From NCBI RefSeq assembly GCF_018860665.1, contig NZ_JAHKPK010000022.1, positions 1 through 64,000 of the forward strand: 64,000 nucleotides of DNA. The letters are read 5' to 3'. The stretch comes from Pacificibacter marinus. GTDB lineage: Bacteria > Pseudomonadota > Alphaproteobacteria > Rhodobacterales > Rhodobacteraceae. Below the pieces are notes generated by a model. It was not told where the DNA came from, made no database searches, and worked only from the letters and a program-made list of their open reading frames with translations. This document shows positions 45,760 through 56,300 of this stretch, in pieces (position 1 is the stretch's first letter; each line of letters begins with the position of its first letter). The translations under genes were made by a program, and so were the position numbers.

Positions 45760-46104
45760 ATGAAATTGAATCACAAAGACTTCGATAACGCGCGTTTGGT
45801 AACAATCTGCGAAAACAGAATTGATGCAGTTTGCGCCATCCAGTTTAAAGATGAAATGCGCACACTCACAGACGCTGGGCCAAGCCGTGTTGTGCTTGAT
45901 ATGTCCCAAGTTGAATTTCTAGACAGTTCAGGGCTGGGCGCCGTAGTTGCTGCGCTCAAGGCCAAGAAAGCAGAGCAAACACTTGAACTTGCCTCTTTGC
46001 AGCCTGCTGTCCAAAAGGTGTTCCACCTGACACGCATGGACACTGTTTTCGCAATTCACGACGATGCCACCTCGGCGATGGCGAGCATTGCCGATGCGTC
46101 CTGA
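45760..46104 (+). CDS. STAS-domain anti-sigma factor antagonist (RsbV-like)
   Basis: 114 residues from the ATG at 45760. STAS fold with VVLDMSQVEFLDSSGLGAVV; the serine of DSSG (S56 or S57) is the expected phosphorylation site. In partner-switching systems the unphosphorylated form binds the kinase/anti-sigma protein and releases its target. The next gene encodes just such a GHKL kinase and overlaps it by 11 bp. No PP2C-type phosphatase or sigma factor gene lies beside the pair. Confidence 0.88.
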   Translation: MKLNHKDFDNARLVTICENRIDAVCAIQFKDEMRTLTDAGPSRVVLDMSQVEFLDSSGLGAVVAALKAKKAEQTLELASLQPAVQKVFHLTRMDTVFAIHDDATSAMASIADAS

Positions 46105-46585
46105 AAAAATTTCGGACGTTTGCATGAGCAGCGATAGAAACTATCATGGGAAAAATGGCGTCCTGCGCTTGGTCATTCCCGCAAATGATCGATCTGTGCG
46201 GCGCGGCCTCATGACTATTAAATCCGGCATGTCCAATCTTAGCCTATCACAAGATGACTGGAGCACGGTTGAACTCGTCATCGCGGAAGTGCTTAACAAT
46301 ATTGTTGAACATGCCTACGCCAACAGTGACACTGGACTGATTGAGGCGCATTTGGATTACTCACAAGATACGCTGCATTGCAAAGTCATCGATACGGGGC
46401 GCTCGATGCCAAACGGCAAGCTTCCTAAAGGCGCGCCCAAAGACGTGACATGCGACATCTCGGATTTACCAGAAGGTGGGTTTGGTTGGTTCTTCATCCA
46501 TCACCTGACACGCGACCTGCATTACGCACGCCATGCAAACCAAAACACACTGTCCTTCAGACTCCCATTTGAAAGTGAGCATTAG
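46094..46585 (+). CDS. GHKL ATP-binding anti-sigma kinase (RsbW-like)
   Basis: 163 residues from the ATG at 46094; the ATG at 46124 is also possible. HATPase motifs: N box AEVLNNIVEHAYA, G1 box DTGRSMPNG, G2 region EGGFGWFFIHHL. It would phosphorylate the upstream STAS protein and hold a target (a sigma factor or another regulator) that cannot be identified from this window. The overlap with the STAS gene supports co-expression at a fixed ratio. Confidence 0.86.
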   Translation: MRPEKISDVCMSSDRNYHGKNGVLRLVIPANDRSVRRGLMTIKSGMSNLSLSQDDWSTVELVIAEVLNNIVEHAYANSDTGLIEAHLDYSQDTLHCKVIDTGRSMPNGKLPKGAPKDVTCDISDLPEGGFGWFFIHHLTRDLHYARHANQNTLSFRLPFESEH

Positions 46586-46598
46586 CCCACTCCCAATC

Positions 46599-46925
46599 TC
46601 AGTTCATCTGAAAATGAAGCGGGTATGTGCCATCTTCAAACGGTCCAAAAAGATCCGAAAGATCTGGGTGCTCCACAGGAACGCCAGAATAATCAGCAAT
46701 CAAATTTTGCTCTGAAACATAGGCGACATAGTAACTTTGATCATTCTCAGCCAATAAATGATAAAATGGCTGATCTTTTTTAGGTCGGCTTTGTTCGGGA
46801 ATGGCGTCATACCACTCTTCGGTATTGGCAAAAATGGCATCCACGTCAAAAACCACGCCACGAAAGGGATGCTTTCGATGACGAACAACCTGTCCTAAAT
46901 GATATTTGGCGCGTGTTTTCAACAT
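46599..46925 (-). CDS. hspQ: heat shock protein HspQ
   Basis: 108 residues from the ATG at 46925. Typical start AKYHLGQVVRHRKHPFRGVV with DVDAIFANTEEWY, then QPFYHLLAEN and YVSEQNL. HspQ is a small hemimethylated-DNA-binding/specificity factor of the Lon protease in enterobacteria. Convergent with the anti-sigma kinase gene (13-bp gap). A small inverted repeat overlaps its ribosome binding region. Confidence 0.9.
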   Translation of the reverse strand: MLKTRAKYHLGQVVRHRKHPFRGVVFDVDAIFANTEEWYDAIPEQSRPKKDQPFYHLLAENDQSYYVAYVSEQNLIADYSGVPVEHPDLSDLFGPFEDGTYPLHFQMN

Positions 46926-46930
46926 AACAT

Positions 46931-46946
46931 TGCAACCCCCGTTGCA
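46931..46946 (-). promoter_or_regulatory. inverted repeat over the hspQ ribosome binding region
   Basis: TGCAAC-CCCC-GTTGCA on the plus strand. In the hspQ transcript this gives a 6-bp stem with a GGGG loop 5 bases before the start codon. The G-run is the only Shine-Dalgarno-like element in front of hspQ. Confidence 0.4.
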
Positions 46947-47010
46947 CGTTATTAGACTTTTCCGGCTGGCAGTGTCCACGGGGGGCGGCCGATTAATCAG
47001 GAAACAGTCT

Positions 47011-47892
47011 GTGAACTTAATTCTAACAGTCCTAGAAATTGTGTCGCCAGTCTTTCTTTTGGCCGCGATAGGCTTCATTTGGGTCAAAACCGGTCACGAG
47101 TACCGTATTGAATTCGTGACCAAGCTGGCCATGACTTTGTCAGTTCCCGCTTTGATCTTTACAGCATTGGTCAAAGCCGAAATCGACCCCACAGCATTAA
47201 CCAAATTATCCTTGGCCTCAATCGCCGCTTACGGAGCTGTGACGGTGATTATGTATCTTGCTGTGAAAATTCTCAAACTGGAAACCCGTACCTTTCTAAA
47301 CCCTTTGATTTTCGGCAATGTCGGCAACCTCGGTCTGCCCTTGGCCTATTTCGCATTCGGCGACGAAGGCCTCAGCTATGCCATCATCATTTTTGCGGTC
47401 ATGGCGATTTGGTCTTTCACCTTCGGTGTCTACATCACGGCTGGTGGCGGCTCTATCGGCAAGGCCTTAAAGGAACCCCTTGTGGGGGCGACACTCTTAG
47501 GGTCTGTGTTCTTATGGCAAGGCTGGACAATCCCTACATTTATGATGAACACCTTGGAATTATTGGGACAAATCGCGATCCCAACCATGCTGATCACGCT
47601 CGGTGTCGCCGTGGCGCGCCTCGAGCCGCGCGGCCTAGGAAAGGCCGCCATGTTGTCGGTGTTCAAAGCCTTGATTTGCACAGGCATCGCTGTTGTTCTT
47701 GGCAAATGGTTTGGCTTATCCTCGGTGCCTTATGCAGTTTTGATTCTACAAATCACGACACCCGTTGCTGTCACGTCCTATCTGCTCGCTGAAAAATACG
47801 GAGCTAAGTCCGAAGACGTTGCCGGACTTGTTGTCGCCTCGACCCTGTTGTCGGTGTTGTATTTGCCGCTTTTGCTGGCTTTTGTTGTTTGA
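47011..47892 (+). CDS. AEC family transporter (auxin efflux carrier type)
   Basis: 293 residues from a GTG at 47011, preceded by AGGAAA; the ATG at 46906 lies inside hspQ and would add a non-membrane tail. Ten hydrophobic helices in two sets of five, with the family features NPLIFGNVGNLGLPLAYFAFG and LQITTPVAVTSYLLA. The substrate is unknown; bacterial members export or import organic acids such as malonate or malate. Confidence 0.87.
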   Translation: MNLILTVLEIVSPVFLLAAIGFIWVKTGHEYRIEFVTKLAMTLSVPALIFTALVKAEIDPTALTKLSLASIAAYGAVTVIMYLAVKILKLETRTFLNPLIFGNVGNLGLPLAYFAFGDEGLSYAIIIFAVMAIWSFTFGVYITAGGGSIGKALKEPLVGATLLGSVFLWQGWTIPTFMMNTLELLGQIAIPTMLITLGVAVARLEPRGLGKAAMLSVFKALICTGIAVVLGKWFGLSSVPYAVLILQITTPVAVTSYLLAEKYGAKSEDVAGLVVASTLLSVLYLPLLLAFVV

Positions 47893-47967
47893 TCAAGAAA
47901 CGGCTCACTCACAAGAAAGCCATTTTACGGTGAGACAAAAACGCGGTATACTTGGAAAAAATAACAC

Positions 47968-48564
47968 ATGAGAGCAGTTATGAGAAAAGGTCTTCGTGCG
48001 ATGGCACTGTTGGTGCTGGTTGCCGCTTGTGGCAGCGGCAATTTTTCGGCACCACGCAATCTCGATAACGCCTGTTCAATCGTGAACCAGCGCCCTGCGT
48101 ACTTGAGGGCGATGAAAGCCTCTGAGCGCAAATGGGGCGTGCCGGTGAACGTACAGATGGCGGTATTGTACCAAGAAAGTAAATTCATCGGCAACGCACG
48201 TACCCCATATCGGTTCGTTCTGGGGGTAATTCCCATGGGGCGTCAAAGCTCTGCCTATGGATATGCCCAAGCCCTTGATGCAACATGGGATGAGTACCGT
48301 GAAGATCAGCGCCGCTTTGGTGCGAAACGCGACAGGATCAACGACGCCACAGATTTCATGGGCTGGTATATGGCGAAATCCACCGATGTTCTTGGGATCG
48401 CAAAAACCGATGCGCGGTCACAATACTTGGCCTATCATGAGGGGCGCACCGGTTATGCGCGCGGCAGTTACAATTCGAAACCATGGCTATTGCGCGTTGC
48501 ATCGGAAGCAAGCGTGCGGTCCAACAGCTATTATGCTCAGTTGAAATCTTGCAATAAAATTTGA
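47968..48564 (+). CDS. lytic transglycosylase SLT-domain lipoprotein
   Basis: 198 residues. Signal peptide with lipobox LVAAC (C21). An SLT-like lysozyme fold follows: NVQMAVLYQESKF with the catalytic glutamate E70, then AYGYAQALDATW and YLAYHEGRTGYARG. It would cut the glycan strands of peptidoglycan from the outer membrane side. The ATG at 47980 is an alternative start. Single gene, convergent with lolA. Confidence 0.88.
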   Translation: MRAVMRKGLRAMALLVLVAACGSGNFSAPRNLDNACSIVNQRPAYLRAMKASERKWGVPVNVQMAVLYQESKFIGNARTPYRFVLGVIPMGRQSSAYGYAQALDATWDEYREDQRRFGAKRDRINDATDFMGWYMAKSTDVLGIAKTDARSQYLAYHEGRTGYARGSYNSKPWLLRVASEASVRSNSYYAQLKSCNKI

Positions 48565-48569
48565 TACGC

Positions 48570-48602
48570 TTTGCCTCATGCTCACTGTGGGCGTGAGGCA
48601 AA
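48570..48602. terminator. hairpin between the transglycosylase and lolA genes
   Basis: TTTGCCTCA (48570-48578) pairs with TGAGGCAAA (48594-48602) around a GC-rich loop. It lies between two convergent genes and may end both transcripts, although the T-tracts are only partly developed. Confidence 0.5.
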
Positions 48603-48613
48603 ACACGCTTTAA

Positions 48614-49225
48614 CTATTCGATCGGTGTGCCCCTGCGACGCGCTTCCGCTCTGATGTTGAATTCGGCATCTCGCACTGTTCCTCCCAGACGCATTTTGGT
48701 CAGTTGAACCGTGGTCGATCCGCCACCTTCATCATGAATGACCCAAGCCTTCAAGACAGGCGTATCACCGAAAATCAAATCGATAGACCCGTATTCTGGA
48801 TGCTCAGGATCTTGGGCACGCACAACGGTGTCACCATTTTGTTCCGTGTGAGAAACCACCATTTTCGCCCGAGACAAGTCAACATTGTTTGCCAAAATCA
48901 AAGACAAGGGCGTTTGAGACATGGGAAACCGTTGAGGTGGCTCGTTTGAGCCGGGATCAAACACGCCCACCTGCCCGCCCGAACCAAGCACCAATGGGTC
49001 ATTCTCGCCACCATAAGACAGGCGCATCCGACCGGGGCGCTTAAGCGTCAACACGCCACGGGCAGAAGACCCATCATCGTTCTTTTGAACGAAATCGGCC
49101 TGAACAGTGCCAAGCGAATTGAGATAAGTAGACAGCTCATTCAGCGACAGCTTTTCAGCCGCCGCGGGAAGGGCGAAACAAATAGACGCGATAACGGGCG
49201 CAAATGCGAAACGAAGTGTTTTCAT
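48614..49225 (-). CDS. lolA: outer-membrane lipoprotein carrier protein LolA
   Basis: 203 residues from the ATG at 49225, directly before a signal peptide (FAPVIASICFALPAAA). LolA-type beta sheet: VQADFVQKNDDGSSARGVLTLKRPGRMRL, split across residues about 40-70, with the family motif RPGRMR. It carries lipoproteins from LolCDE across the periplasm. It lies 106 bp downstream of ftsK on the same strand, the usual ftsK-lolA order. Confidence 0.93.
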   Translation of the reverse strand: MKTLRFAFAPVIASICFALPAAAEKLSLNELSTYLNSLGTVQADFVQKNDDGSSARGVLTLKRPGRMRLSYGGENDPLVLGSGGQVGVFDPGSNEPPQRFPMSQTPLSLILANNVDLSRAKMVVSHTEQNGDTVVRAQDPEHPEYGSIDLIFGDTPVLKAWVIHDEGGGSTTVQLTKMRLGGTVRDAEFNIRAEARRRGTPIE

Positions 49226-49331
49226 ACGCTCAATATAAGCCGCTTTGCGTGTCAGAACATCCCAGAATTGATCACATAAACAGGAAGGTCGCGTGATGAG
49301 CAAAGACCTGCACATCACGCGACAAGATGTT

Positions 49332-52280
49332 TTACCGTTCAGGCACCAAAATTTCGCGTTTGCCCACATGGTTGGCCGCGGACACCACGCCTTCGTCTTC
49401 CATTTGCTCAACAAGGCGCGCGGCTTTGTTATAGCCAATCGCTAACTTACGTTGGATGTAGGAAGTCGAGCACTTGCGATCTTTGATGACGATGGCCACA
49501 GCCGTGTCGTAAAGAGCATTTTCTGTATCGGAATTCCCGCCTGAGGACAGGCCCAGAACAGCATCGATGCTGCTTTCTTTGTCAGACGGCGGACCTTCTA
49601 CCACCCCCCCGATATAAGACGGCGGACCATAAGATTTGAGGTAGGATACGATTTTTTCGACTTCTTCATCAGAACAAAACGGCCCATGTACGCGGGTGAT
49701 TTTCGACCCGCCCGCCATGTAAAGCATATCACCCATGCCCAAGAGTTGTTCAGCACCCTGTTCGCCCAAGATTGTGCGACTGTCGATTTTCGAGCTGACT
49801 TGGAACGAAATCCGTGTCGGGAAGTTGGCTTTTATCGTACCGGTGATCACGTCAACAGACGGACGTTGCGTCGCCATGATGATGTGAATGCCCGAAGCCC
49901 GCGCCATCTGCGCAAGCCGTTGAATACAGGCTTCGATCTCTTTACCAGCCACCATCATCAAATCGGCCATCTCGTCGACGATCACAACAATGTAGGGGAT
50001 GGTTTCGGGCTTGAACTCTTCTGTCTCGAAAATCGGATCGCCGGTTTCTTCGTCAAATCCAGTCTGCACAGTGCGCGAGAACATTTCGCCTTTGGCCAGC
50101 GCTTCTTTCACACGACCATTATAGCCATCGATGTTACGCACGCCCATTTTGGACATCTTGCGGTAACGATCTTCCATCTCTGCCACGGTCCATTTCAACG
50201 CCACAACAGCCTTTTTCGGATCGGTGACAACAGGCGACAACAGGTGCGGGATGCCATCGTAAACAGACAGCTCAAGCATTTTGGGATCGATCATGATCAT
50301 CCGGCATTCATCCGGCGTCAGCTTGTACAAAAGCGACAAGATCATGGTATTGATCGCCACAGATTTACCCGAACCGGTGGTACCAGCGATCAGCAAGTGA
50401 GGCATTTTGGCAAGGTTGGCCACGATGGGATCACCGCCAATGTCCTTGCCCAAAGCCAACGGCAGCTTCATATTACTGTCGCCAAAATCACGCGCTGACA
50501 GGATTTCACGCAAGACAACTTTCTCGCGGTTTTCATTCGGCAGCTCGATCCCGATCACAGTGCGACCCGGCACAGTGGACACACGCGCAGAAAGCGCAGA
50601 CATGGAACGCGCAATATCATCGGCCAGACCAATGACGCGTGAGGCCTTCAAACCGGGCGCAGGTTCAAGTTCATACATGGTCACAACTGGGCCCGGACGC
50701 ACAGAAACGATTTCGCCTTTGACGCCGTAATCATCCAGCACGTTTTCCAACATGCGCGCATTTTCTTCCAAAGCCTCATCGGACAACGTAAACCGCTCAA
50801 CGGTATCGGCACTCTCCAACAAAGATAAAGGTGGGCGCTGGTAAACGGCTTCTTCAAACTTGAATATCAACGCGGGCTGCGCCTCGGCTTGGGCTTGTTT
50901 TGACTTCACCGCAGGTTTACGAACTGGATGCTGCACAACGCGTTTTGGCTCTGGTGCAGTTACAGCAGGCTCGTAACGTGCTGCATTTGGCGCGACATAT
51001 TCGGGCGTATCCAGTGCGATGTCATCGTCATAATCCACCGGTACGTAACCCGTGGGGGCTGCAGAATAACCCTCGGTATAATTATCATCTGCATAGGCCA
51101 GCGTTTCATCGCTGTAAGTCGCCGGATCATCAAACCTTGCTTCAGTCTCTGCCGCGACAGAGGGCGCAGGTTGAGAGAAGATCATCGGTTTCGGGCCTTT
51201 TTTATACTTCGCCACGGCCGCTTGTGCAGCAGACAACGGCGGCTCGACACGACCACCTGTCGTCGAAATCGCCCGTGAGCCGGCCCGCACCCGCGCATTC
51301 ACCACGTTTGAAATTTTGCTGCGAATGCGATCATCAAATCCGCCACCCACATCCGGCTCTGGTGCCAATTCTGGCTCAACCAGCTCAGGCTGCAACGAAA
51401 CATCTGGAGTACGCTTCAACAAGGTAGGCATTTTGGAAAACAGGCCAGATTTTTCTGCGTATTCTGTCGGCTCTGGCTGTTCCAACACATCGTCTTGATG
51501 CGATTCAGCGCGCACGACACGCGGGGCAACGGCCTGTTCAGCCTCAAACAGGGCTTGGTTTTCCGCCAAAATACGCTGCTTTTCCGCACGGCGCTCACTG
51601 GCTGTCACCACAATACGTTGACCTGTTGCGACAGAACCGCGTGCGGCTTTACCAGTTGCGTGCAAAATCAAAGAATACAGTCCGATCAACCCGTAAAGCA
51701 TAAAGCGACCTAAAGTGCGCAACTCTTGACGTGTAAACCCAAACACAAACAACGTCATGGCTACAGCGGCAAAGAATGCCACGAAAGCCAATGTTTTCAA
51801 TGCCAAAGCGGGTGTGAGCGGCAGCATCTGGATCAAAGCCGACAAAACAGTATCACCAAATAGACCGCCATGACTTTGCACGCCAACGCTGGCATAGGTT
51901 GACGCATAAACAGCAATCAAGGCAATCGAGATCGGCGCAAACACCACGCGTGACAAAGACCGCTCTGCCCCACGGTGGGTAACAAAGCGTATTCCCCAAA
52001 CGGCAAACACGGCTGAAATACCCCAAGACGCCGTGCCAACAATGATCATCAAGGGCGAAGCAATTGACGCGCCCATGCGTCCAAAGACATTGTTTACTGG
52101 CGCATCGGTGGCCGACAACCAGCTTGGGTCCTCAGGCAAATACGATCCTAACATCAACGCCATAATCACAGCGCCAAGCAACAGCCCGATCCCCACCAGT
52201 TCTCGCCCTCTGCGTTCTAAAATCGCTTGGGTGTTTTTGTCAAAAAGTGGGTCGCGACCACGTGCCTGATAGGATGCCAT
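49332..52280 (-). CDS. ftsK: DNA translocase FtsK
   Basis: 982 residues from the ATG at 52280 (preceded by AGAGG); a TTG at 52295 is the alternative. Four or five N-terminal membrane helices (about 30-190) anchor it at the septum. A long variable linker rich in P, E and A (about 220-490) leads to the motor: Walker A GTTGSGKS near 635, [32 protein letters not shown]. The winged-helix gamma domain for KOPS recognition is at the end ([22 protein letters not shown]). Moves and untangles the chromosome termini at division and activates XerCD. Confidence 0.97.
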   Translation of the reverse strand: MASYQARGRDPLFDKNTQAILERRGRELVGIGLLLGAVIMALMLGSYLPEDPSWLSATDAPVNNVFGRMGASIASPLMIIVGTASWGISAVFAVWGIRFVTHRGAERSLSRVVFAPISIALIAVYASTYASVGVQSHGGLFGDTVLSALIQMLPLTPALALKTLAFVAFFAAVAMTLFVFGFTRQELRTLGRFMLYGLIGLYSLILHATGKAARGSVATGQRIVVTASERRAEKQRILAENQALFEAEQAVAPRVVRAESHQDDVLEQPEPTEYAEKSGLFSKMPTLLKRTPDVSLQPELVEPELAPEPDVGGGFDDRIRSKISNVVNARVRAGSRAISTTGGRVEPPLSAAQAAVAKYKKGPKPMIFSQPAPSVAAETEARFDDPATYSDETLAYADDNYTEGYSAAPTGYVPVDYDDDIALDTPEYVAPNAARYEPAVTAPEPKRVVQHPVRKPAVKSKQAQAEAQPALIFKFEEAVYQRPPLSLLESADTVERFTLSDEALEENARMLENVLDDYGVKGEIVSVRPGPVVTMYELEPAPGLKASRVIGLADDIARSMSALSARVSTVPGRTVIGIELPNENREKVVLREILSARDFGDSNMKLPLALGKDIGGDPIVANLAKMPHLLIAGTTGSGKSVAINTMILSLLYKLTPDECRMIMIDPKMLELSVYDGIPHLLSPVVTDPKKAVVALKWTVAEMEDRYRKMSKMGVRNIDGYNGRVKEALAKGEMFSRTVQTGFDEETGDPIFETEEFKPETIPYIVVIVDEMADLMMVAGKEIEACIQRLAQMARASGIHIIMATQRPSVDVITGTIKANFPTRISFQVSSKIDSRTILGEQGAEQLLGMGDMLYMAGGSKITRVHGPFCSDEEVEKIVSYLKSYGPPSYIGGVVEGPPSDKESSIDAVLGLSSGGNSDTENALYDTAVAIVIKDRKCSTSYIQRKLAIGYNKAARLVEQMEDEGVVSAANHVGKREILVPER

Positions 52281-52291
52281 TTTCGCCTCTT

Positions 52292-53473
52292 TCAACCGTA
52301 CAAACAGTCACGAAGCGTTGTAAGCCCGTGCTGTGTCTCTGCTTTTGGGGCCACCAAAGCGACCCGAATATAGTTTTTGCCAGGGTTGTGCCCCTGAACG
52401 TCTCGTGACCAATAAGCGCCCGGAACAACCCGCACGCCCGTTTCAGTCCATAGTTTCAATGCGGCCTTTTCGCCGTCTTCCACAGGAAGCCATAAAAAGA
52501 AACCAGCCTGCGGCGCGCCTGCTCCATCAATGCCAGAAAAGATTTCATCGGCTAGGTCTAGTTTTTCAACATAAAGCGCGCGCGATGCGGCCACATGGGC
52601 TTCATCAGCCCAAGCCCGTGCAGATACCGCTTGAATGGGCAACGGCAATGGCGCCCCGGAATAAGCCCGCAGTTGTTTGATCTGTTCGATATTTTTCGGG
52701 CCAGAGGCCACAAAGCCAGAGCGCAATCCTGGTAGGTTAGAGCGTTTTGACAAGGAATGGAAAATCACCACACGTTCAGGATCAGCGCCGAAATCTTGTG
52801 CCGCCTCTAACGCGCCCACTGGGGCCGCGCCGCGATAGATCTCGGAATAGCATTCGTCGGCAAAAATCGTGAAATCGTGTTTTTCTGCCAGAGCAATCAA
52901 ATCACACAAATAGTCACGCGGCGCCACGGCGCCTTGGGGGTTCGACGGGCTGCAAATATAGACCACGGTCGTCCGGTCCAAAATCTCGTCAGGCAAGCTA
53001 GCGTAATCTGGCAAAAACCCCGTTTCTGCTGTCGCTGGCACAAAAATGGGTTCCGCGCTGACCGTCGCTGCGGCCACGGCGTAAACTTGGTAGAACGGAT
53101 TGGGGATCAAAACGACTGGTTTTTTGCCGCGCTTGGTTTCAGGCGAGAGCGCAATACAGGCATTCATCAGGCCTTCGCGTGTGCCGTTAAGCGTCATAAT
53201 TTGAGTGGCCGGATCAACCACCACATCAAAGCGACGTTTGACCCAACCAGCGATTGCGTCAAGCAATTCTGGCGTACCATGATTGGCGGGATATTTGGAA
53301 AACAGATCAACAGCTTGCATCATAACATCCCCGACAAAATCGGGCATCGCATGGCGGGGTTCGCCGATGGTCATATGTATGATCTCACCGCCTGGCGCAT
53401 GCGCATCGAGAAGGGTTCTCAAACGCGGAAACGCATATTCAGGCAGGTTCGAAAACCGCTCAGGAAACGTCAT
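52292..53473 (-). CDS. PLP-dependent aminotransferase class I/II (DapC-like)
   Basis: 393 residues from the ATG at 53473; an earlier ATG at 53506 adds 11 residues. Fold-type I features: [44 protein letters not shown], and the PLP lysine in [14 protein letters not shown]. This subgroup is often annotated as succinyldiaminopimelate aminotransferase in alphaproteobacteria, but the substrate is not proven by motifs. Lies between the amidase gene and ftsK, all on the minus strand with short gaps. Confidence 0.85.
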   Translation of the reverse strand: MTFPERFSNLPEYAFPRLRTLLDAHAPGGEIIHMTIGEPRHAMPDFVGDVMMQAVDLFSKYPANHGTPELLDAIAGWVKRRFDVVVDPATQIMTLNGTREGLMNACIALSPETKRGKKPVVLIPNPFYQVYAVAAATVSAEPIFVPATAETGFLPDYASLPDEILDRTTVVYICSPSNPQGAVAPRDYLCDLIALAEKHDFTIFADECYSEIYRGAAPVGALEAAQDFGADPERVVIFHSLSKRSNLPGLRSGFVASGPKNIEQIKQLRAYSGAPLPLPIQAVSARAWADEAHVAASRALYVEKLDLADEIFSGIDGAGAPQAGFFLWLPVEDGEKAALKLWTETGVRVVPGAYWSRDVQGHNPGKNYIRVALVAPKAETQHGLTTLRDCLYG

Positions 53474-53602
53474 GATTACTGCTACTGCCTCGTCTTTACG
53501 GATCATTTTGCCCGCTTGTTTGAAGCTACGTTACCGCGTTCAAGTCAAACGGTCCAGAAAAAGACGCGCCTTTTCAATGCCAGTCGTGCGGACCTGTGAC
53601 TT

Positions 53603-54931
53603 TTAGGCCAAGGCGCGCTCTACCGCTGCCCCCAAACGCAAAAGCGCGTGCTCGGTATTTGGCGGGGTTTGAAGCAAAAGCCCAGTGGACGGCACACCTG
53701 TCGGCAGCGTCAATCCCGTCAGCCCCATCAAATTGCCAATGCGCGTATTGCGCAGCGCCAAAAGGTTTTCGGTCACATAATAGTCGTTGTCGGTCAAAAG
53801 CCGGTCCATATTGGGCGGCAAAATCGGGGCCGTGGGCAAGATCACCGCATCGTAGCCAGCTGTGGCGGCCAAATACTCTGCACGATACATCTGCAATTTG
53901 CGCCAAGCATCGACATAATCCGCCGCCATAACAGTGCCGCCCGCGCGGAAGCGCTCTAAAATCGGCGGGAACATCACATCTGGATTGGCCTCGATCACAT
54001 CGCGCCATGTGCCATAAGCTTCTGCGGGAAATAAAATACCCGACAGCGCCATTGCTTGCTCGACCACATCCACCGCGCCACGTTCAATAATAGCACCAGC
54101 ATCTTTCAACCGCAGCACTGCGCGCTCGAATCCCGCCAAAGGGGCCTCGCGAATGTCATCAAAAGCAACAGTTTCCAACATCAGAAGACGCTTGCCTTTA
54201 AGCGACGCATCACGCAGATTCGGCGCTGGCGTGCCATCTAAAATCGCAAAGACCTCGGCCGCGTCCTCAACCGTTTTGACCAAAGGTCCAACGGTATCAA
54301 ACGACTCAGCCAGTGGCACCACACCTGTCAATGGCAAGCGGTTCGAAGTGGTTTTCAACCCCACCAAATCATTCCACGCCGCAGGGATGCGCACCGATCC
54401 ACCGGTGTCTGTGCCGATAGCCCCGGGGGCCAATTCAAACGCGACAGATCCCGCAGCGCCTGACGATGAGCCGCCAGACACGGCGGCAAGATCATTCACA
54501 CAAGGCGTTGTTTCTGTTACCGGATTGAGGCCCAAACCTGAAAATGCCAATTCACTCATATGGGTTTTGCCCAAACACACAAGGCCACTTGCTGTGGCGC
54601 GGCGCACCACTTCGGCGTCATCAGTTGGCACGCGTCCTTCAAGCAGGCCTGATCCAGCTTCTGTTGCTGTACCCGATGTGTCGAACAGGTCTTTCCAAGA
54701 CACAGGCACCCCATCCAAAAGCCCGCGCCGCGTACCAGACTTGGCACGCTTACTGGCGGCTGCTGCCTCGCTCAGCGCACGCTCACGCGTGATGCGGGCA
54801 TATATACGTGCCCCATTAGGATGCGCCTCGGCGGCGTCCAGATATTGCGCCGTGATGTCGAGCGGATCCAGCGCCCCCGCCCCGACATGACGGCCCAAAT
54901 CGCACATGGATTTTTTGAAAATATTGGACAT
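53603..54931 (-). CDS. amidase (amidase signature family)
   Basis: 442 residues from the ATG at 54931. Amidase-signature Ser-Ser-Lys triad: lysine in VSWKDLFD, glycine/serine-rich GGSSSGAAGSVA, and GTDTGGSVRIPA with the nucleophile serine. Substrate unknown; not in a gatCAB context, so unlikely to be the glutamyl-tRNA amidotransferase. Divergent from the UbiH-type gene. Confidence 0.88.
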   Translation of the reverse strand: MSNIFKKSMCDLGRHVGAGALDPLDITAQYLDAAEAHPNGARIYARITRERALSEAAAASKRAKSGTRRGLLDGVPVSWKDLFDTSGTATEAGSGLLEGRVPTDDAEVVRRATASGLVCLGKTHMSELAFSGLGLNPVTETTPCVNDLAAVSGGSSSGAAGSVAFELAPGAIGTDTGGSVRIPAAWNDLVGLKTTSNRLPLTGVVPLAESFDTVGPLVKTVEDAAEVFAILDGTPAPNLRDASLKGKRLLMLETVAFDDIREAPLAGFERAVLRLKDAGAIIERGAVDVVEQAMALSGILFPAEAYGTWRDVIEANPDVMFPPILERFRAGGTVMAADYVDAWRKLQMYRAEYLAATAGYDAVILPTAPILPPNMDRLLTDNDYYVTENLLALRNTRIGNLMGLTGLTLPTGVPSTGLLLQTPPNTEHALLRLGAAVERALA

Positions 54932-55055
54932 GGGTCGCCTCTTTGTCGTCAGTTTGGTGTCAAGATAACGTCGAATAACAATTCGTATTATTTTGCCCCA
55001 AGCTAGCGGCACAAACACGCATGGACAATCCCGCATTGCGCGCCATATTGACGGC

Positions 55056-56279
55056 ATGACAGATTCAAATGACATCCTGATTGTGGGCGGTGGGCTCAAT
55101 GGCCCGGCTTTGGCTTTGGCCCTTGCAAACGCTGGCTTAAACGTGACTATCATTGACCGTCTCAGCGCCTCTGCTTTGGCGGATGACGGCTTTGACGGAC
55201 GCGGCTATGCGCTGTCGGTATCGTCGCAAAGGTTACTGAAAGCTTTGGGCGTTTGGGACATAGTGTACGACAATGCCCAACCCATTTTGGACGTCAAAGT
55301 CACAGACGGCAAATCGGGCGACGGCCCTGCGCCGTTCGTGTTGGAATTTGACCACGCTGAAACCGATGACGGACCTGTCGGGTTTATGGTCGAGGATCGT
55401 TTTTTGCGCCGCGCGTTGCTAAACGCATTGACCAAACATCCGCGCATCACGCAAGTGACAGGCTCAGTGGCCGCGCAAACTGTGGACGCTTTGGGCGCGC
55501 ATCTGACATTGGAGGATGGGACAACGCTGTCGGGCGCCTTGATTGCGGGCTGCGATGGGCGCACCTCGGGCACGGCCAAGCGTGCTGGCATCGCGCGCAC
55601 CGGCTGGGGCTATGATCAGACAGCTTTGGTCTGCGCTATTGCGCATGAGTTGCCCCACGAGGGCTGCGCACATCAATATTTCATGCCCGCTGGCCCCTTG
55701 GCCATTTTGCCTTTGCCAGACAACAAAAGCTCGATCGTTTGGACCGAAAAAACCAGCGTCGCAGCCGATATAAACGCGCTGTCAGATGCAGATTATCTGG
55801 ACGTGTTACGCCCGCGTTTTGGCGATTTTCTGGGCGAAATTTCTTTGGCGGGCAAGCGATTTACCTATCCGTTAAACTTAACCTTGGCCAATGCCTTTGC
55901 ATCTGATCGCGTGGCTTTGGTTGGTGACGCCGCCCACGGGATGCACCCGATTGCAGGGCAAGGTTTGAATGCAGGTTTCAAGGATGTGGGCGCGCTGGCC
56001 GAAGTCTTGGTGAATGCGCATCGGCGCGGCGAAGACATCGGGCGCATCAATGTATTAAGCCGTTACCAGCAGTGGCGCCGCTTTGATGTCACCACGCAGG
56101 CGGCGATGACAGACGGGTTCAACAAGTTGTTTTCAAACGACAACCCGTTGCTGCGTTTAGGACGTGATCTGGGCATGGGTGTGGTAAACGCCCTGCCATC
56201 CTTGCGCCGTGCAGCCATGCGCGAGGCGGCGGGCGTCAGTGGCGATTTACCCAAACTGATGCAGGGCAAACCGCTTTAG
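55056..56279 (+). CDS. FAD-dependent ubiquinone hydroxylase (UbiH/UbiF/COQ6 family)
   Basis: 407 residues from the ATG at 55056. FAD-binding Rossmann motif ILIVGGGLNGPALALALANAG at the N terminus (written here as GGGLNGP), the middle motif GCDGRTSG, and the second FAD contact VALVGDAAHGMHPIAGQGLN. It would hydroxylate the quinone ring in ubiquinone synthesis; which position is not clear from sequence. Convergent with the Trm112-like gene, 21 bp apart. Confidence 0.9.
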   Translation: MTDSNDILIVGGGLNGPALALALANAGLNVTIIDRLSASALADDGFDGRGYALSVSSQRLLKALGVWDIVYDNAQPILDVKVTDGKSGDGPAPFVLEFDHAETDDGPVGFMVEDRFLRRALLNALTKHPRITQVTGSVAAQTVDALGAHLTLEDGTTLSGALIAGCDGRTSGTAKRAGIARTGWGYDQTALVCAIAHELPHEGCAHQYFMPAGPLAILPLPDNKSSIVWTEKTSVAADINALSDADYLDVLRPRFGDFLGEISLAGKRFTYPLNLTLANAFASDRVALVGDAAHGMHPIAGQGLNAGFKDVGALAEVLVNAHRRGEDIGRINVLSRYQQWRRFDVTTQAAMTDGFNKLFSNDNPLLRLGRDLGMGVVNALPSLRRAAMREAAGVSGDLPKLMQGKPL

Positions 56280-56300
56280 CACAAGCTGCCTGAGTTAAGA

